Assembly: GCF_000802235.1 (NCBI RefSeq)
Contig: NZ_JTDL01000001.1
Location: 1 to 33,577 of the forward strand
Source of the DNA: Sinomonas humi
Lineage (GTDB): Bacteria > Actinomycetota > Actinomycetes > Actinomycetales > Micrococcaceae
Direction: 5' to 3'
DNA: 33,577 nucleotides
Shown: positions 15,395 to 24,414 of the stretch, in pieces
Position numbering within the stretch: position 1 is the stretch's first letter
How the letters are laid out: every line of letters begins with the position of its first letter
Notes under the pieces: generated by a model
The model's database searches: none
What the model saw: the letters and a program-made list of their open reading frames with translations, nothing else
What the model was told of the DNA's origin: nothing
Program-made: the position numbers and the translations under genes

Positions 15395-16735
15395 GTGGCC
15401 GAAGCTGTCCGCGAGACCGTTGGGCGGAAGCGCTGGACGCGCCTCATCCCGGTGGCCATAATTGTCTACATCATCTCGTTCATGGATCGGACCAATATCG
15501 GGTTCGCCTTGAACGGTCTTCAGAAGGACCTCGGTATTGACGCTGCTCAGCAGGGTCTTGCCGCAGGGATCTTCTTCATTGGCTACCTGACCCTGCAGAT
15601 TCCGGGGGGTCACTTGGCCGAGCGCTGGAGCGCGAAGAAATTCGTCGGAATCATGGTTCTCGTCTGGGGCCTCCTAGCGGTCGCCACGGGCTTCGTCCAG
15701 AACTTCGCCGAACTGCTCGTAGTCCGCTTCCTGCTCGGCGTGGCCGAAGCCGGCATCTGGCCGGCGATCTTGGTGCTCATCAGCCACTGGTTCCCCGCGG
15801 CCGAACGCGCCCGCGCGTACGCCTTCTGGATGATGAACATCGCGATCTCCTCGATCATCACAGCACCCCTCTCGGGCTGGATCCTCTCCTTCTCGGACTG
15901 GCGCTGGCTTTTCATCATCGAGGGCCTGTTCCCGTTCGTGATCGCGGCTCCCATCTGGTGGATCTTCGTCTCAGACCGTCCGCGCGACGCGAACTGGGTC
16001 TCCCCTGAGGAGCGCGCCTACATCGAGGAAGGGCTCGCGGCCGACGAGGCTGCCAACCCCCATGTGGGACACGTGAGCATCGGGCACGTCTTCCGGAACG
16101 GTGCCGTCTGGCGCCTGACACTGGTCTACTTCCTGATCCAGATCGGGTTCTACGGCCTCAACATCTGGCTCCCCAAGGTGGTCAAGACCATCACGTCGGG
16201 ATCTTCCCTCGAGGTCGGCTTCGTCACGGCGATCCCGTACGTGCTGGCGATGTTCGCGCTCTGGTACAACGCCAAGGCCGCGGACCGGTCGGGCCGCTAC
16301 TCGACTCACGTCCTGCTCTCCATGGCGGTCGGTGCCGTCGCCCTCGTGATCTCGGTGGCAACGGGCAGCTCCCTGCCGATCCTCGCCATCGTCTTCATCA
16401 GCATTGCGGTGGCAGGAGCGCTCGCCTACGACGGCCCCTTCTGGGCATCGTCGTCGCGCGCCATGCCGGTCGTGGTGGCAGGAAGCGCGATGGGCCTGAT
16501 CAATGCCGTGGGCAATCTCGGCGGCTTCGTCGGACCTTATGTGGGGGGCTTCCTACAGGACGCCTCAGGCGGAAGCTTCATGGCGGCGTCGGTATTCCTG
16601 GCCGCCTGCCTCCTCGCGGCGGGGCTCGTCATGCTCACCCTCAGGAGAAGCGGAGACCGGCCGGTAGCCAAAGTCGCGGCCGATGCCGCGGACTCTGACA
16701 AGAAGCGTTCGTCCCGCTTGAGGCACGGCCACTGA
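15395..16735 (+). CDS. MFS permease, anion:cation symporter (ACS)-like
   Basis: 446 residues with twelve predicted helices. GTG 15395 follows AGGAGG by 5 bp. The start has the ACS signature YIISFMDRTNIGFALNGL, then GGHLAERWSAKKF (the loop 2-3 motif), RFLLGVAEAGIWPAILVLISHWFP, and FVSDRPRDANWVSPEER in the central loop. These strings are shared with permeases for organic acids such as tartrate, glucarate or phthalate. The substrate cannot be decided. The promoter has a CRP/GlxR-like operator, which suggests carbon-source control. A strong terminator follows. Confidence 0.9.
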   Translation: MAEAVRETVGRKRWTRLIPVAIIVYIISFMDRTNIGFALNGLQKDLGIDAAQQGLAAGIFFIGYLTLQIPGGHLAERWSAKKFVGIMVLVWGLLAVATGFVQNFAELLVVRFLLGVAEAGIWPAILVLISHWFPAAERARAYAFWMMNIAISSIITAPLSGWILSFSDWRWLFIIEGLFPFVIAAPIWWIFVSDRPRDANWVSPEERAYIEEGLAADEAANPHVGHVSIGHVFRNGAVWRLTLVYFLIQIGFYGLNIWLPKVVKTITSGSSLEVGFVTAIPYVLAMFALWYNAKAADRSGRYSTHVLLSMAVGAVALVISVATGSSLPILAIVFISIAVAGALAYDGPFWASSSRAMPVVVAGSAMGLINAVGNLGGFVGPYVGGFLQDASGGSFMAASVFLAACLLAAGLVMLTLRRSGDRPVAKVAADAADSDKKRSSRLRHGH

Positions 16736-16752
16736 TTCAACAGGTCGATGCC

Positions 16753-16798
16753 AACGGTTCGGTCCCCAGGGCTCCCACGCCCTGGGGACCGAACCGTT
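16753..16798 (+). terminator. Strong hairpin terminator after the MFS gene
   Basis: A 19-bp perfect stem, 16753-16771 / 16780-16798, has an 8-base loop and ends in GTTTC. It also lies just upstream of the antiporter promoter (TATGAT at 16811-16816). Confidence 0.85.
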
Positions 16799-16847
16799 TC
16801 TCCCTCGGCGTATGATGCCGCCACGACCGTCGAGGAGAGGCAGGCCG

Positions 16848-17996
16848 GTGTCGTTCATCGAGCTTTCGCTCATCTGCATCGTTGCGCTCCTCGGCCCCCT
16901 CCTCGCCGCACGAGAGGCGTGGCACCTGCCCCTCGTCCTCGGCGAACTGCTCGCCGGCGTCGTCGTTGGCAAGTCCCTGCTCGGGTGGGTTGACGCTGGC
17001 AACCAGACACTGACCTTCCTCGCGAACATCGGCTTCGCCCTCATGATGTTCGTCGCGGGGACCCACGTCCCGATCCGAGACAAGACGATCCGCGCAGCCA
17101 TCGGCAAAGGCGCGCTGCGCGCCGTCGTGACTGCCGTCGTCGCCGTCGCCCTCGGCATCGCCGTCGCGCTCCTCTTCGCCTCCTCGAAGGCGCCGCTCTA
17201 CGCGGTCCTCATGGGATCGTCGTCGGCCGCGCTCGTGCTGCCGATCATCGACTCGCTCGCACTCAAGGGCACCTCGATCCTCGAGCTCACAGCGCAGGTA
17301 GCCCTTGCGGACGTCGCCGCGATTGTCGCGCTCCCTCTCGCCATCGACCCCACGAACGCCATGCCCAAGGCGGTCGGGGCGCTTGCGGTCGCGGTGTGCG
17401 CAGTCGCCGTCTGGTGGATTCTTCGCCGCTTCGAGAGAAATGGCGCACGACGGCGCCTCCACACCCTTTCGGAGCACCGCAAGCTCGCGCTCGAACTGCG
17501 GATCCAGCTTTCGATCCTCTTCGCCCTGGCCGGACTCGCGGCCCTGTTCAACGTCTCGATCATGCTCGCTGGCTTCGCGTTCGGCCTCGCAGTCTCCGCC
17601 GTGGGAGAGCCACGCCGCCTCGCGCGCCAGCTCTTCGCCGTCAACGACGGATTCCTCGGACCCGTCTTCTTCGTGTGGCTCGGCGCCTCGATCGACCTGC
17701 GCCAGCTCGCGAGCCACCCGGCGATGATCGGCCTCGGTCTCGCGCTCGGCGCGGGCGCAGTCGTCGCCCACGCGGCCGGGCGCCTCACCGGCATGCCGCT
17801 CCCATTCGCCGTCGCCTCGGCAGCGCAGCTCGGCGTCCCCGTTGCTGCGGCGACGATTGGCCGATCCTTGGGTGTGCTGGCTCCCGGGGAGGACGCCGCG
17901 CTCCTCCTGGGCGCGCTCGTCACGATAGGAACGACGACGGCGGCGGCGAGCCTCGCCGCTCGCGGGCAGCGTGACCCTTCAGCCCAGCCCGGCTAG
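16848..17996 (+). CDS. Cation:proton antiporter (CPA2 family)
   Basis: 382 residues from GTG 16848, chosen because GGAGAGG lies 7 bp upstream; an earlier ATG at 16812 overlaps the likely -10 box. Ten to twelve helices carry CPA2 marks: LVLGELLAGVVVGKSLLG, IGFALMMFVAGTHVPI, ELTAQVALADVAAIVALPLAI with the ion-site Asp, and a late FFVWLGASIDLRQL. No RCK (TrkA-N) domain is present. It probably exchanges Na+ or K+ for H+ across the membrane. A CDF-type exporter gene follows at 11 bp. Confidence 0.88.
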   Translation: MSFIELSLICIVALLGPLLAAREAWHLPLVLGELLAGVVVGKSLLGWVDAGNQTLTFLANIGFALMMFVAGTHVPIRDKTIRAAIGKGALRAVVTAVVAVALGIAVALLFASSKAPLYAVLMGSSSAALVLPIIDSLALKGTSILELTAQVALADVAAIVALPLAIDPTNAMPKAVGALAVAVCAVAVWWILRRFERNGARRRLHTLSEHRKLALELRIQLSILFALAGLAALFNVSIMLAGFAFGLAVSAVGEPRRLARQLFAVNDGFLGPVFFVWLGASIDLRQLASHPAMIGLGLALGAGAVVAHAAGRLTGMPLPFAVASAAQLGVPVAAATIGRSLGVLAPGEDAALLLGALVTIGTTTAAASLAARGQRDPSAQPG

Positions 17997-17999
17997 CCT
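17971..17999 (+). promoter_or_regulatory. Promoter for a leaderless CDF-type gene
   Basis: GTGACC (17971-17976), a 17-bp spacer and TAGCCT (17994-17999). The -10 ends 7 bp before ATG 18007, so transcription should start at or next to the ATG. No ribosome site is present. Confidence 0.55.
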
Positions 18000-18006
18000 C
18001 GCTCCC

Positions 18007-18624
18007 ATGAGCCAGCGCCGACGGGTGAGCCTTGTCCTTCTGTTGAACGTCGCAATGATCGGCGCCCTCGTCGTCGCCGGCTTCGCTTCGAACTCGCTGG
18101 GGCTGCTCTCGGAGGGTGGGGACTTCCTGGCTGATTCGCTCGGGCTCGCCCTCGGGCTGCTCGCAATCTATCTGCGTGACCACCACCGGAACGAGAAGGC
18201 CACGACGTGGGTTGCACTGGTCAATGGTGTGTGCCTCCTCGGGGTATCGGCCGCTGTCGGAACGGGCGCCATCGGCCGGCTGGCCTCGGGCACCCCCGAA
18301 GTGCATGGTTTGCCGGTGCTCGTGGCGTCCGGGGCAGCCGCCCTGGTCATGCTCGCCGCGGCCCTGATCCTCGGCACGGGCGCGGGGCGCGAGGACCTGC
18401 ACATGCGCTCGATCCTCCTCGACACTGTCGCGGACGGTGCCGCCGCGGCTGTTGTTGCCGTGGTTGGGGCCGTCATCGCGTTCACGCACACCTTGTATTG
18501 GCTGGACTCGGCGGCGGCCTGCCTCGTCTCCGTCCTCATTGTGGTCGCCGCAGCCCGGCTGCTGGCCGACGTGACCCGGGCCCTCCGCGCGGGTACGGCC
18601 TACGTTCCGTCCGACAACGACTGA
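18007..18624 (+). CDS. Short cation diffusion facilitator (CDF)-type exporter
   Basis: 205 residues with six helices. Helix 2 has SNSLGLLSEGGD39-FLAD43 and helix 5 has SILLD139-TVAD143. Both metal sites thus read D-x3-D, whereas Zn/Cd exporters have H-x3-D. DD-DD pairs are known in Mn-type CDF proteins. The usual cytoplasmic C-terminal domain (about 80-90 residues) is missing, as the chain ends at residue 205. It probably exports a divalent metal in exchange for H+. ATG 18007 is preferred over the GTG upstream because a leaderless promoter fits it. Confidence 0.82.
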   Translation: MSQRRRVSLVLLLNVAMIGALVVAGFASNSLGLLSEGGDFLADSLGLALGLLAIYLRDHHRNEKATTWVALVNGVCLLGVSAAVGTGAIGRLASGTPEVHGLPVLVASGAAALVMLAAALILGTGAGREDLHMRSILLDTVADGAAAAVVAVVGAVIAFTHTLYWLDSAAACLVSVLIVVAAARLLADVTRALRAGTAYVPSDND

Positions 18625-18691
18625 CGGGCCTGAGGTCCGGATACGGCATCTAACAATCAGGCGACAGCGTTCTACATCACTTGACACTCAT

Positions 18692-19369
18692 GTGACAGAA
18701 GTGAATCGTGGGATTGTGACTCGCCACCTGCGCCTTCCGGCCCTCGCCGCCACATTCTTCGTCGCGGCTCTCGGCCTCGCTGCCTGCGGCAACAACGCCA
18801 CGAGCCAGACGAGCACGAGCCCGAGCAGCTCGTCCACGTCGTCGCCGTCGGCCACGCCGTCCTCAACGGACTCCCCGTCCGCAAGCGCAACTCCCACGTC
18901 AACTTCGGGTGGCGCTGCGCCGAGCACCGCGCCGGTTGCCGGCAGCCCAGCCCGATGCGTCTCATCGCAGCTCAAGGCCTCTCTCGGGCCGGGCGCTGGC
19001 GGCGCGGCGGGGCACGTCTACTCCAAGATCGTCCTCACGAACACCAGCTCAACGCCTTGCCTCCTCGCGGGCTTCGCCGGGGTCTCGCTCACCGCGGGCC
19101 CCGACGGCGGCCCAATCGGAGCCCCCGCGGACCGCGACAACTCGGTGCCCGTCACGAACATCGTCCTCCAGCCCGGGCAGTCCGGGGGTGCGGACTTCGG
19201 CTACACCCAGCCGGGCCTGTACGGCGGAAGCTGCACTCAGGTGCAAGCGGCGGGCATCCGCATCTACCCGCCGGAGGACTACGGTTCGGTCTTCATCGCC
19301 CAGCCCGAGACCGCGTGCAGCGAGACGAGCATCCACCTGCTGACCCTCAAGGCCTTCCAGCCGATGTAG
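18692..19369 (+). CDS. DUF4232 lipoprotein
   Basis: Up to 225 residues. From GTG 18692 the lipobox L-A-A-C has Cys32; from GTG 18716 (MTRHLRLPALAATFF) the signal is 24 residues long, which is more usual. A Ser/Thr/Pro linker (about 35-80) leads to a DUF4232 domain with RCVSSQLKASLGPG, ...SKIVLTNTSSTPCLLAGFAGVSL and QPGQSGGADFGYTQ. The Cys pair in this domain probably forms a disulfide. A TTGACA box lies at 18681-18686. DUF4232 proteins are surface lipoproteins of unknown function in actinobacteria. Confidence 0.85.
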   Translation: MTEVNRGIVTRHLRLPALAATFFVAALGLAACGNNATSQTSTSPSSSSTSSPSATPSSTDSPSASATPTSTSGGAAPSTAPVAGSPARCVSSQLKASLGPGAGGAAGHVYSKIVLTNTSSTPCLLAGFAGVSLTAGPDGGPIGAPADRDNSVPVTNIVLQPGQSGGADFGYTQPGLYGGSCTQVQAAGIRIYPPEDYGSVFIAQPETACSETSIHLLTLKAFQPM

Positions 19370-19419
19370 CAGGCAGCACACGCCGTTATTCTGTCGCCGG
19401 CGTGGGGCATGATTGACGC

Positions 19420-22400
19420 ATGATGGCTCGGAGCGCGACCCCCGCACCTGCGGCGGGCCGCGCCGTCCTCGAGCGGTTCGGCGGCGCGACTCGGGAGTGG
19501 TTCCTCGGCGCCTTCCGTGAGCCAACCCCCGCACAGGCCGGCGCCTGGGAGGCGATCTCCTCGGGGCGGCACGCGCTCGTCGTCGCCCCGACCGGCTCGG
19601 GTAAGACCTTGGCCGCCTTCCTCTGGTCGCTCGATCGGCTCATGCGGAGTGACGTCAGCTCGCAGAACCCTCCTTCCGCCGGGCTCGCCTCGGACCAGGC
19701 GGACGACGACGGCGCGCTCCCGGGCATGCCCCGTCCCCGCCGCCGGGGCAAGAGTGGGGGCCCCAAGAACCTCACGAAGGTGCTGTACATATCGCCGCTC
19801 AAGGCGCTCGGCGTCGACGTCGAACGCAATCTGCGAGCGCCGCTGATCGGCATCTCCCAGACCGCCCGGCGTCTAGGCTTCCCTGTGCCCGAGGTGAGCG
19901 TCGGTGTCCGCTCGGGGGACACCACGGCCTCGGACCGGCGTGCTCTCCTGAGCAACCCGCCGGACATCCTGATCACCACCCCGGAGTCCCTCTATCTCAT
20001 GCTCACTTCCCAGGCACGGGAGACGCTGAGCGAGGTCCAGACGGTGATCGTGGACGAGGTGCACGCGGTGGCCGGCACCAAGCGGGGCGCTCATCTCGCG
20101 GTCTCGCTCGAACGCCTCGACGCCCTGCTGCCCAAGCCCGCGCAGCGGATTGGGCTCTCGGCAACGGTCGAGCCGCGCGAACTGGTCGCGCAGTTCCTCG
20201 CGGGGCAGGCACCGTGCGAGGTTGTCGCGCCGCCTGCTGCGAAGACGTGGGAGCTCACCGTCACGGTGCCCGTTGAGGACATGAGCGACCTGCAAGGTGC
20301 GGCCGCTGCCAACGACATGGGCCCTGCGAGCGGGCTCCAGCCTCAGGCCTCGATCTGGCCCCACGTCGAAGAGAAGATCGTGGATCTGGTCCTCGCGAAC
20401 CGCTCGACGATCGTCTTCTCGAATTCGCGGCGCCTAGCGGAACGGCTCACGGGCCGACTCAACGAGATCTACGCCGAGCGCCTGCAGCCGAGCGTGTGGG
20501 ACGAACCGATCCAGCAGCCGGACGGGCCCACTGCGGCGACCTCCCGCACCCCTGCCGAGATGATGGCGCAGGCCGGCCAGACGGCGGGCGCGGACCCGGT
20601 CTTGGCCCGTGCCCACCACGGTTCTGTGTCCAAGGAGCAGCGCGCACAGATCGAGGACGACCTCAAGTCCGGGCGGCTGCGGTGCGTGGTCGCGACGAGC
20701 AGCCTCGAGCTCGGCATCGACATGGGTCTCGTGGACCTCGTGATCCAGGTCGAATCGCCGCCGTCGGTCGCGTCCGGCCTCCAGCGCGTGGGGCGCGCGG
20801 GGCATCAGGTGGGTGAGGTGAGCCAAGGAGTGCTCTTCCCCAAGCACCGCGCCGACCTCGTTCACACCGCGATCACGGTCGAACGCATGCTCGCGGGGCA
20901 GATCGAGGCCCTGCGCATCCCCGCGAATCCGCTCGACATCCTCGCTCAGCAGACCGTCGCCGCCACCGCCTTGGGTCCGGTCGACGTCGAGGAGTGGTTC
21001 GACGTCGTGCGGCGTTCCGCGCCGTTCGCGACCCTGCCGCGCTCGGCGTTCGACGCAACCCTCGACCTCCTCTCCGGGAAGTACCCGAGCGACGAGTTCG
21101 CCGAGCTCCGACCACGCATCGTGTGGGACCGGGACGAAGGGACCATCGAGGGGCGCCCCGGCGCGCAGCGACTCGCCGTGACCTCGGGCGGGACCATCCC
21201 CGACCGCGGCCTGTTCGGCGTCTACATCGTGGGTTCGGAGGTCGAGGGGTCTGCTCGAGAGGCGGCGCGGGGCGGCCGCCGCGTGGGCGAGCTCGACGAG
21301 GAGATGGTGTACGAATCGCGCGTCGGCGACGTGTTCGCGCTCGGGGCCACGAGCTGGAAGATCGAGGACATCACCCATGACCGCGTCCTCGTCTCCCCCG
21401 CCTTCGGCCAACCGGGCAAGCTCCCCTTCTGGAAGGGCGACGGCGTGGGGCGGCCGGTTGAGCTTGGCCGCGCCCTCGGCGCGTTCCAGCGCGAGGTCTC
21501 CGGCGCGGACCGCGAACGCGCGCTCGAGCGCATCGAGGCCGCCGGGCTCGACGCTTTCGCGGCGGGGAACCTCGTTCAGTACCTCGACGAGCAGAAGCAG
21601 GCGACGTCGATCGTGCCGAGCGATCGGACGCTCGTCGTCGAGCGGTTCCAAGACGAGCTGGGCGACTGGCGGGTCGTCCTGCACTCGCCTTTCGGCATGC
21701 CCGTGCACGCGCCTTGGGCGCTCGCCGTGGGCCAGCGCCTGAGCCAGCGGTACGGAATCGACGGATCCGCAATGGCGGCCGACGACGGGATCGTCCTGCG
21801 TGTGCCCATGATGGAGGACGAGCCCCCCGGAGCAGAGCTGTTCGTCTTCGAGCCCGACGAGATCGAGGGGATCGTGACGGACGAGGTCGGCGGATCTGCA
21901 CTGTTCGCGGCCCGGTTCCGCGAGTGCGCGGCCCGCGCGCTGCTGCTCCCCCGGCAGAATCCCGCCAAGCGGCAGCCGCTGTGGCAGCAGCGCCAGCGCG
22001 CGTCCCAGCTGCTCGACGTCGCCAAGAAGTTCCCCCAGTTCCCCATCATCCTCGAGGCCGTCCGCGAATGCCTCCAGGATGTGTACGACCTGCCCGCGCT
22101 CAAGGACGTTGCGGCCTCGATGCAGCGGCGCGAGCTGCGGCTTGTCGAGACCACGACGCAGCAGCCCTCGCCGTTCGCCCGCTCCCTGCTCTTCGGCTAT
22201 GTTGCCCAGTTCCTCTACGAAGGCGATTCGCCGCTGGCCGAACGGCGGGCCGCCGCGCTCTCCCTCGACTCAACCCTGCTCAACGAGCTCCTCGGCCGCG
22301 CCGAACTCAGCGAACTCCTCGACGCGCGCATCATCGAGCAGACCGAGCGGGAGCTGCAGCGGGTTGCTGAGGATCGGAAGTTGACCGGGCTCGAGGGCGC

Positions 22401-24330
22401 GGCGGACCTGTTGCGCCTGCTGGGGCCGCTCTCGACGGAGGAAGTCGCCGAGCGGCTTCGCGTCACAGAGGGCGAAGCCGCCCAGCATCTCGCTGATAGC
22501 GCCCGGCACCTCGAGGAGCTGATAGCCAGCAAGCGGGCCCTTCTGGTCTCGATTGCGGGAGTCGAGCGCTATGCCGCCATTGAGGACGCCGCCCGGTTGC
22601 GGGATGCCTTGGGCGTTCCCCTGCCCATCGGGGTTCCGCTCGCGTTCATTGAGCCGGTCGCAGATCCTCTCGGGGACCTCGTGGGGCGGTATGCGAGGAC
22701 GCACGGGCCGTTCACTGCCGGGGAGGCGGCCGCGCGGCTCGGGCTCGGGGTCGCCGTCGTCCATGGGACGCTCAAGCGCCTCGCCGCGGACGGTCGTGTC
22801 ATCGAGGGGACGTTCCGCCCCACGACCGGCGACGCACCCGTCACCGGAGGCCCAGGCGAATGGTGCGACGCCGAGGTGCTGCGCAGGATCCGGCGCCGTT
22901 CCCTCGCGGCGCTGCGCGCCGACGTCGAACCCGTCGACCAGCCCGCCTTCGCGCGCTTCCTTGCCGCGTGGCAGCACGTCGGGGAGAACTCTGGGACTCG
23001 TGGCGCACCCCGGGGGTCGCTGCGCGGGCACGACGGCGTCCTCACCGTCGTCGACCAGCTCGCCGGTGTTCCGGTCCCGGCGAGCGCATGGGAATCGCTC
23101 GTGCTGCGGAGCCGAGTCTCGGACTACTCGCCCGCCCTGCTCGACGAACTCATGGCGAGTGGCGAGATCCTCTGGACCGGTGCCGGAGCCCTGCCGGGCA
23201 ATGACGGCTGGGTGAGTCTGCATGTCGCCGAGTCCGCGCCCTTGACGCTCGCCCCGGACCCCGACTTCACGCCCGACGACGTCCAACAGCGCATCCTCGA
23301 CTTCCTCGCGGGCGGGGGCGGCTACTTCTTCCGCCAGATCGCCGAGGCGGGCGGAGGCATGGACTCCGTTCTCACAGACGAGGCGGCAGTCCACGCGCTG
23401 TGGGATCTGGCTTGGGCTGGCAGGGTCACGGGAGATACCTTCGCGCCCGTCCGAGCGATGCTCGACGCCGGTCACACCGCCCACCGGCAGCCCTCCCGAA
23501 CACCGCGGGCCCGCACCTACGGTGGCGGGCGCGGATCCATCGGAAGTTCAGCCCTGCGCGGCGGGCGCCTCCCCCGGGTCGGCCGGCTGGGCGCGGTGAC
23601 GGGCTTGGGCTTCGACGCGCCGTCGTCCGCCGCGCCCCCCATGGCGGCGGGCCGCTGGGCCGCAGTCCGCCAGGTCGAGCTCGACCCGACCGTCAAGGCC
23701 CACGCCCTCGCCGAACTGCTCATGGACCGCTATGGGGTCCTCACCCGCGGATCCGTCATGTCCGAAGAAGTCCCGGGCGGATTCGGCCTCCTGTACAAGG
23801 TGCTCTCGAGGCTCGAGGAGGCCGGCAAGTGCCGGCGGGGCTATTTCGTGGACCGGCTTGGAGCCGCGCAATTCGCGGTGCCCGCCACAGTTGACCGCTT
23901 GCGCTCCTACGCGCGGGATGAGACCACGGCAGTTACCGGCCTCGATTCAGACGCGCCGCGCGCGGCCCTCGCCCTCGCCGCCACAGACCCCGCAAATCCC
24001 TACGGGGCGGCGCTCGCCTGGCCCGAGGTACCCGACGCCGCGACCGGCCACCGCCCCGGGCGCAAGGCGGGCGCTTTGGTCGTGACGGTCGACGGCGCGC
24101 TGGCCCTCTACGTCGAACGCGGCGGCAAGACGCTGCTCGCCTTCACCGACGACGACGAAGTGCTGGCTCCCGCTGCTACGGCGCTTGTCGGCGTCGTCCG
24201 CTCAGGCGCGGTGGACAAGCTCGTCATGGAGAAAGTCAACGGTCGGGACCTCCTCGACACGCCTCTCTCCCGGGCGCTCACCGCCGCGGGAGCCTACTCG
24301 ACGCCGCGAGGGGTGCGGATCCGTGCCTGA
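19420..24330 (+). CDS. lhr: Lhr-type ATP-dependent DNA helicase
   Basis: 1,636 residues, the full length for actinobacterial Lhr. The N-terminal superfamily 2 core has A56-P-T-G-S-G-K62-T (Walker A), TPESLYLML, D212-E-V-H (motif II), S-A-T (motif III) and SSLELGIDMGLVDLVIQVESP with RVGRAGH (motif VI). A long Lhr C-terminal region with winged-helix and homing-type domains follows. An Arg- and Asp-rich insert (about 75-115) after motif I is common in this group. It is a 3'-5' DNA translocase and RNA:DNA unwinding enzyme linked to repair of crosslinks and mitomycin damage. The stop overlaps the first of the 28-bp repeats that lead to the nei2 start, so the two are one operon. Confidence 0.95.
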   Translation: MMARSATPAPAAGRAVLERFGGATREWFLGAFREPTPAQAGAWEAISSGRHALVVAPTGSGKTLAAFLWSLDRLMRSDVSSQNPPSAGLASDQADDDGALPGMPRPRRRGKSGGPKNLTKVLYISPLKALGVDVERNLRAPLIGISQTARRLGFPVPEVSVGVRSGDTTASDRRALLSNPPDILITTPESLYLMLTSQARETLSEVQTVIVDEVHAVAGTKRGAHLAVSLERLDALLPKPAQRIGLSATVEPRELVAQFLAGQAPCEVVAPPAAKTWELTVTVPVEDMSDLQGAAAANDMGPASGLQPQASIWPHVEEKIVDLVLANRSTIVFSNSRRLAERLTGRLNEIYAERLQPSVWDEPIQQPDGPTAATSRTPAEMMAQAGQTAGADPVLARAHHGSVSKEQRAQIEDDLKSGRLRCVVATSSLELGIDMGLVDLVIQVESPPSVASGLQRVGRAGHQVGEVSQGVLFPKHRADLVHTAITVERMLAGQIEALRIPANPLDILAQQTVAATALGPVDVEEWFDVVRRSAPFATLPRSAFDATLDLLSGKYPSDEFAELRPRIVWDRDEGTIEGRPGAQRLAVTSGGTIPDRGLFGVYIVGSEVEGSAREAARGGRRVGELDEEMVYESRVGDVFALGATSWKIEDITHDRVLVSPAFGQPGKLPFWKGDGVGRPVELGRALGAFQREVSGADRERALERIEAAGLDAFAAGNLVQYLDEQKQATSIVPSDRTLVVERFQDELGDWRVVLHSPFGMPVHAPWALAVGQRLSQRYGIDGSAMAADDGIVLRVPMMEDEPPGAELFVFEPDEIEGIVTDEVGGSALFAARFRECAARALLLPRQNPAKRQPLWQQRQRASQLLDVAKKFPQFPIILEAVRECLQDVYDLPALKDVAASMQRRELRLVETTTQQPSPFARSLLFGYVAQFLYEGDSPLAERRAAALSLDSTLLNELLGRAELSELLDARIIEQTERELQRVAEDRKLTGLEGAADLLRLLGPLSTEEVAERLRVTEGEAAQHLADSARHLEELIASKRALLVSIAGVERYAAIEDAARLRDALGVPLPIGVPLAFIEPVADPLGDLVGRYARTHGPFTAGEAAARLGLGVAVVHGTLKRLAADGRVIEGTFRPTTGDAPVTGGPGEWCDAEVLRRIRRRSLAALRADVEPVDQPAFARFLAAWQHVGENSGTRGAPRGSLRGHDGVLTVVDQLAGVPVPASAWESLVLRSRVSDYSPALLDELMASGEILWTGAGALPGNDGWVSLHVAESAPLTLAPDPDFTPDDVQQRILDFLAGGGGYFFRQIAEAGGGMDSVLTDEAAVHALWDLAWAGRVTGDTFAPVRAMLDAGHTAHRQPSRTPRARTYGGGRGSIGSSALRGGRLPRVGRLGAVTGLGFDAPSSAAPPMAAGRWAAVRQVELDPTVKAHALAELLMDRYGVLTRGSVMSEEVPGGFGLLYKVLSRLEEAGKCRRGYFVDRLGAAQFAVPATVDRLRSYARDETTAVTGLDSDAPRAALALAATDPANPYGAALAWPEVPDAATGHRPGRKAGALVVTVDGALALYVERGGKTLLAFTDDDEVLAPAATALVGVVRSGAVDKLVMEKVNGRDLLDTPLSRALTAAGAYSTPRGVRIRA

Positions 24331-24414
24331 TAAGACCAGCGGAGCTGGCTGTGCCTGATAAGACCAGCGGAGCTGGCTGTGCCTGATAAGACCAGCGGAG
24401 CTGGCTGTGCCTGA
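24323..24414 (+). repeat. Three exact 28-bp repeats forming overlapping mini-ORFs
   Basis: Units 24323-24350, 24351-24378 and 24379-24406 are identical, and the first 8 bases (GTGCCTGA) occur a fourth time at 24407. Each unit holds GGAG, 6 bp and GTG. Each GTG opens an 11-residue frame (MPDKTSGAGCA) whose TGA lies inside the next GTGCCTGA. The first TGA is the lhr stop; the last GTG is the nei2 start. Confidence 0.95.

Noticed and set aside
16737-17771. 344-codon minus-strand frame
   Set aside because: Antisense to the antiporter. The acidic, basic-rich shadow also crosses the strong terminator.
18681-18697. Palindromic operator TGACACTCATGTGACA
   Set aside because: The halves are a direct-like repeat, not a true inverted repeat, so I keep only the TTGACA box.
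24323-24406. CRISPR or transposon ends
   Set aside because: The units abut with no spacer and carry a start codon and stop codon tied to the flanking genes.
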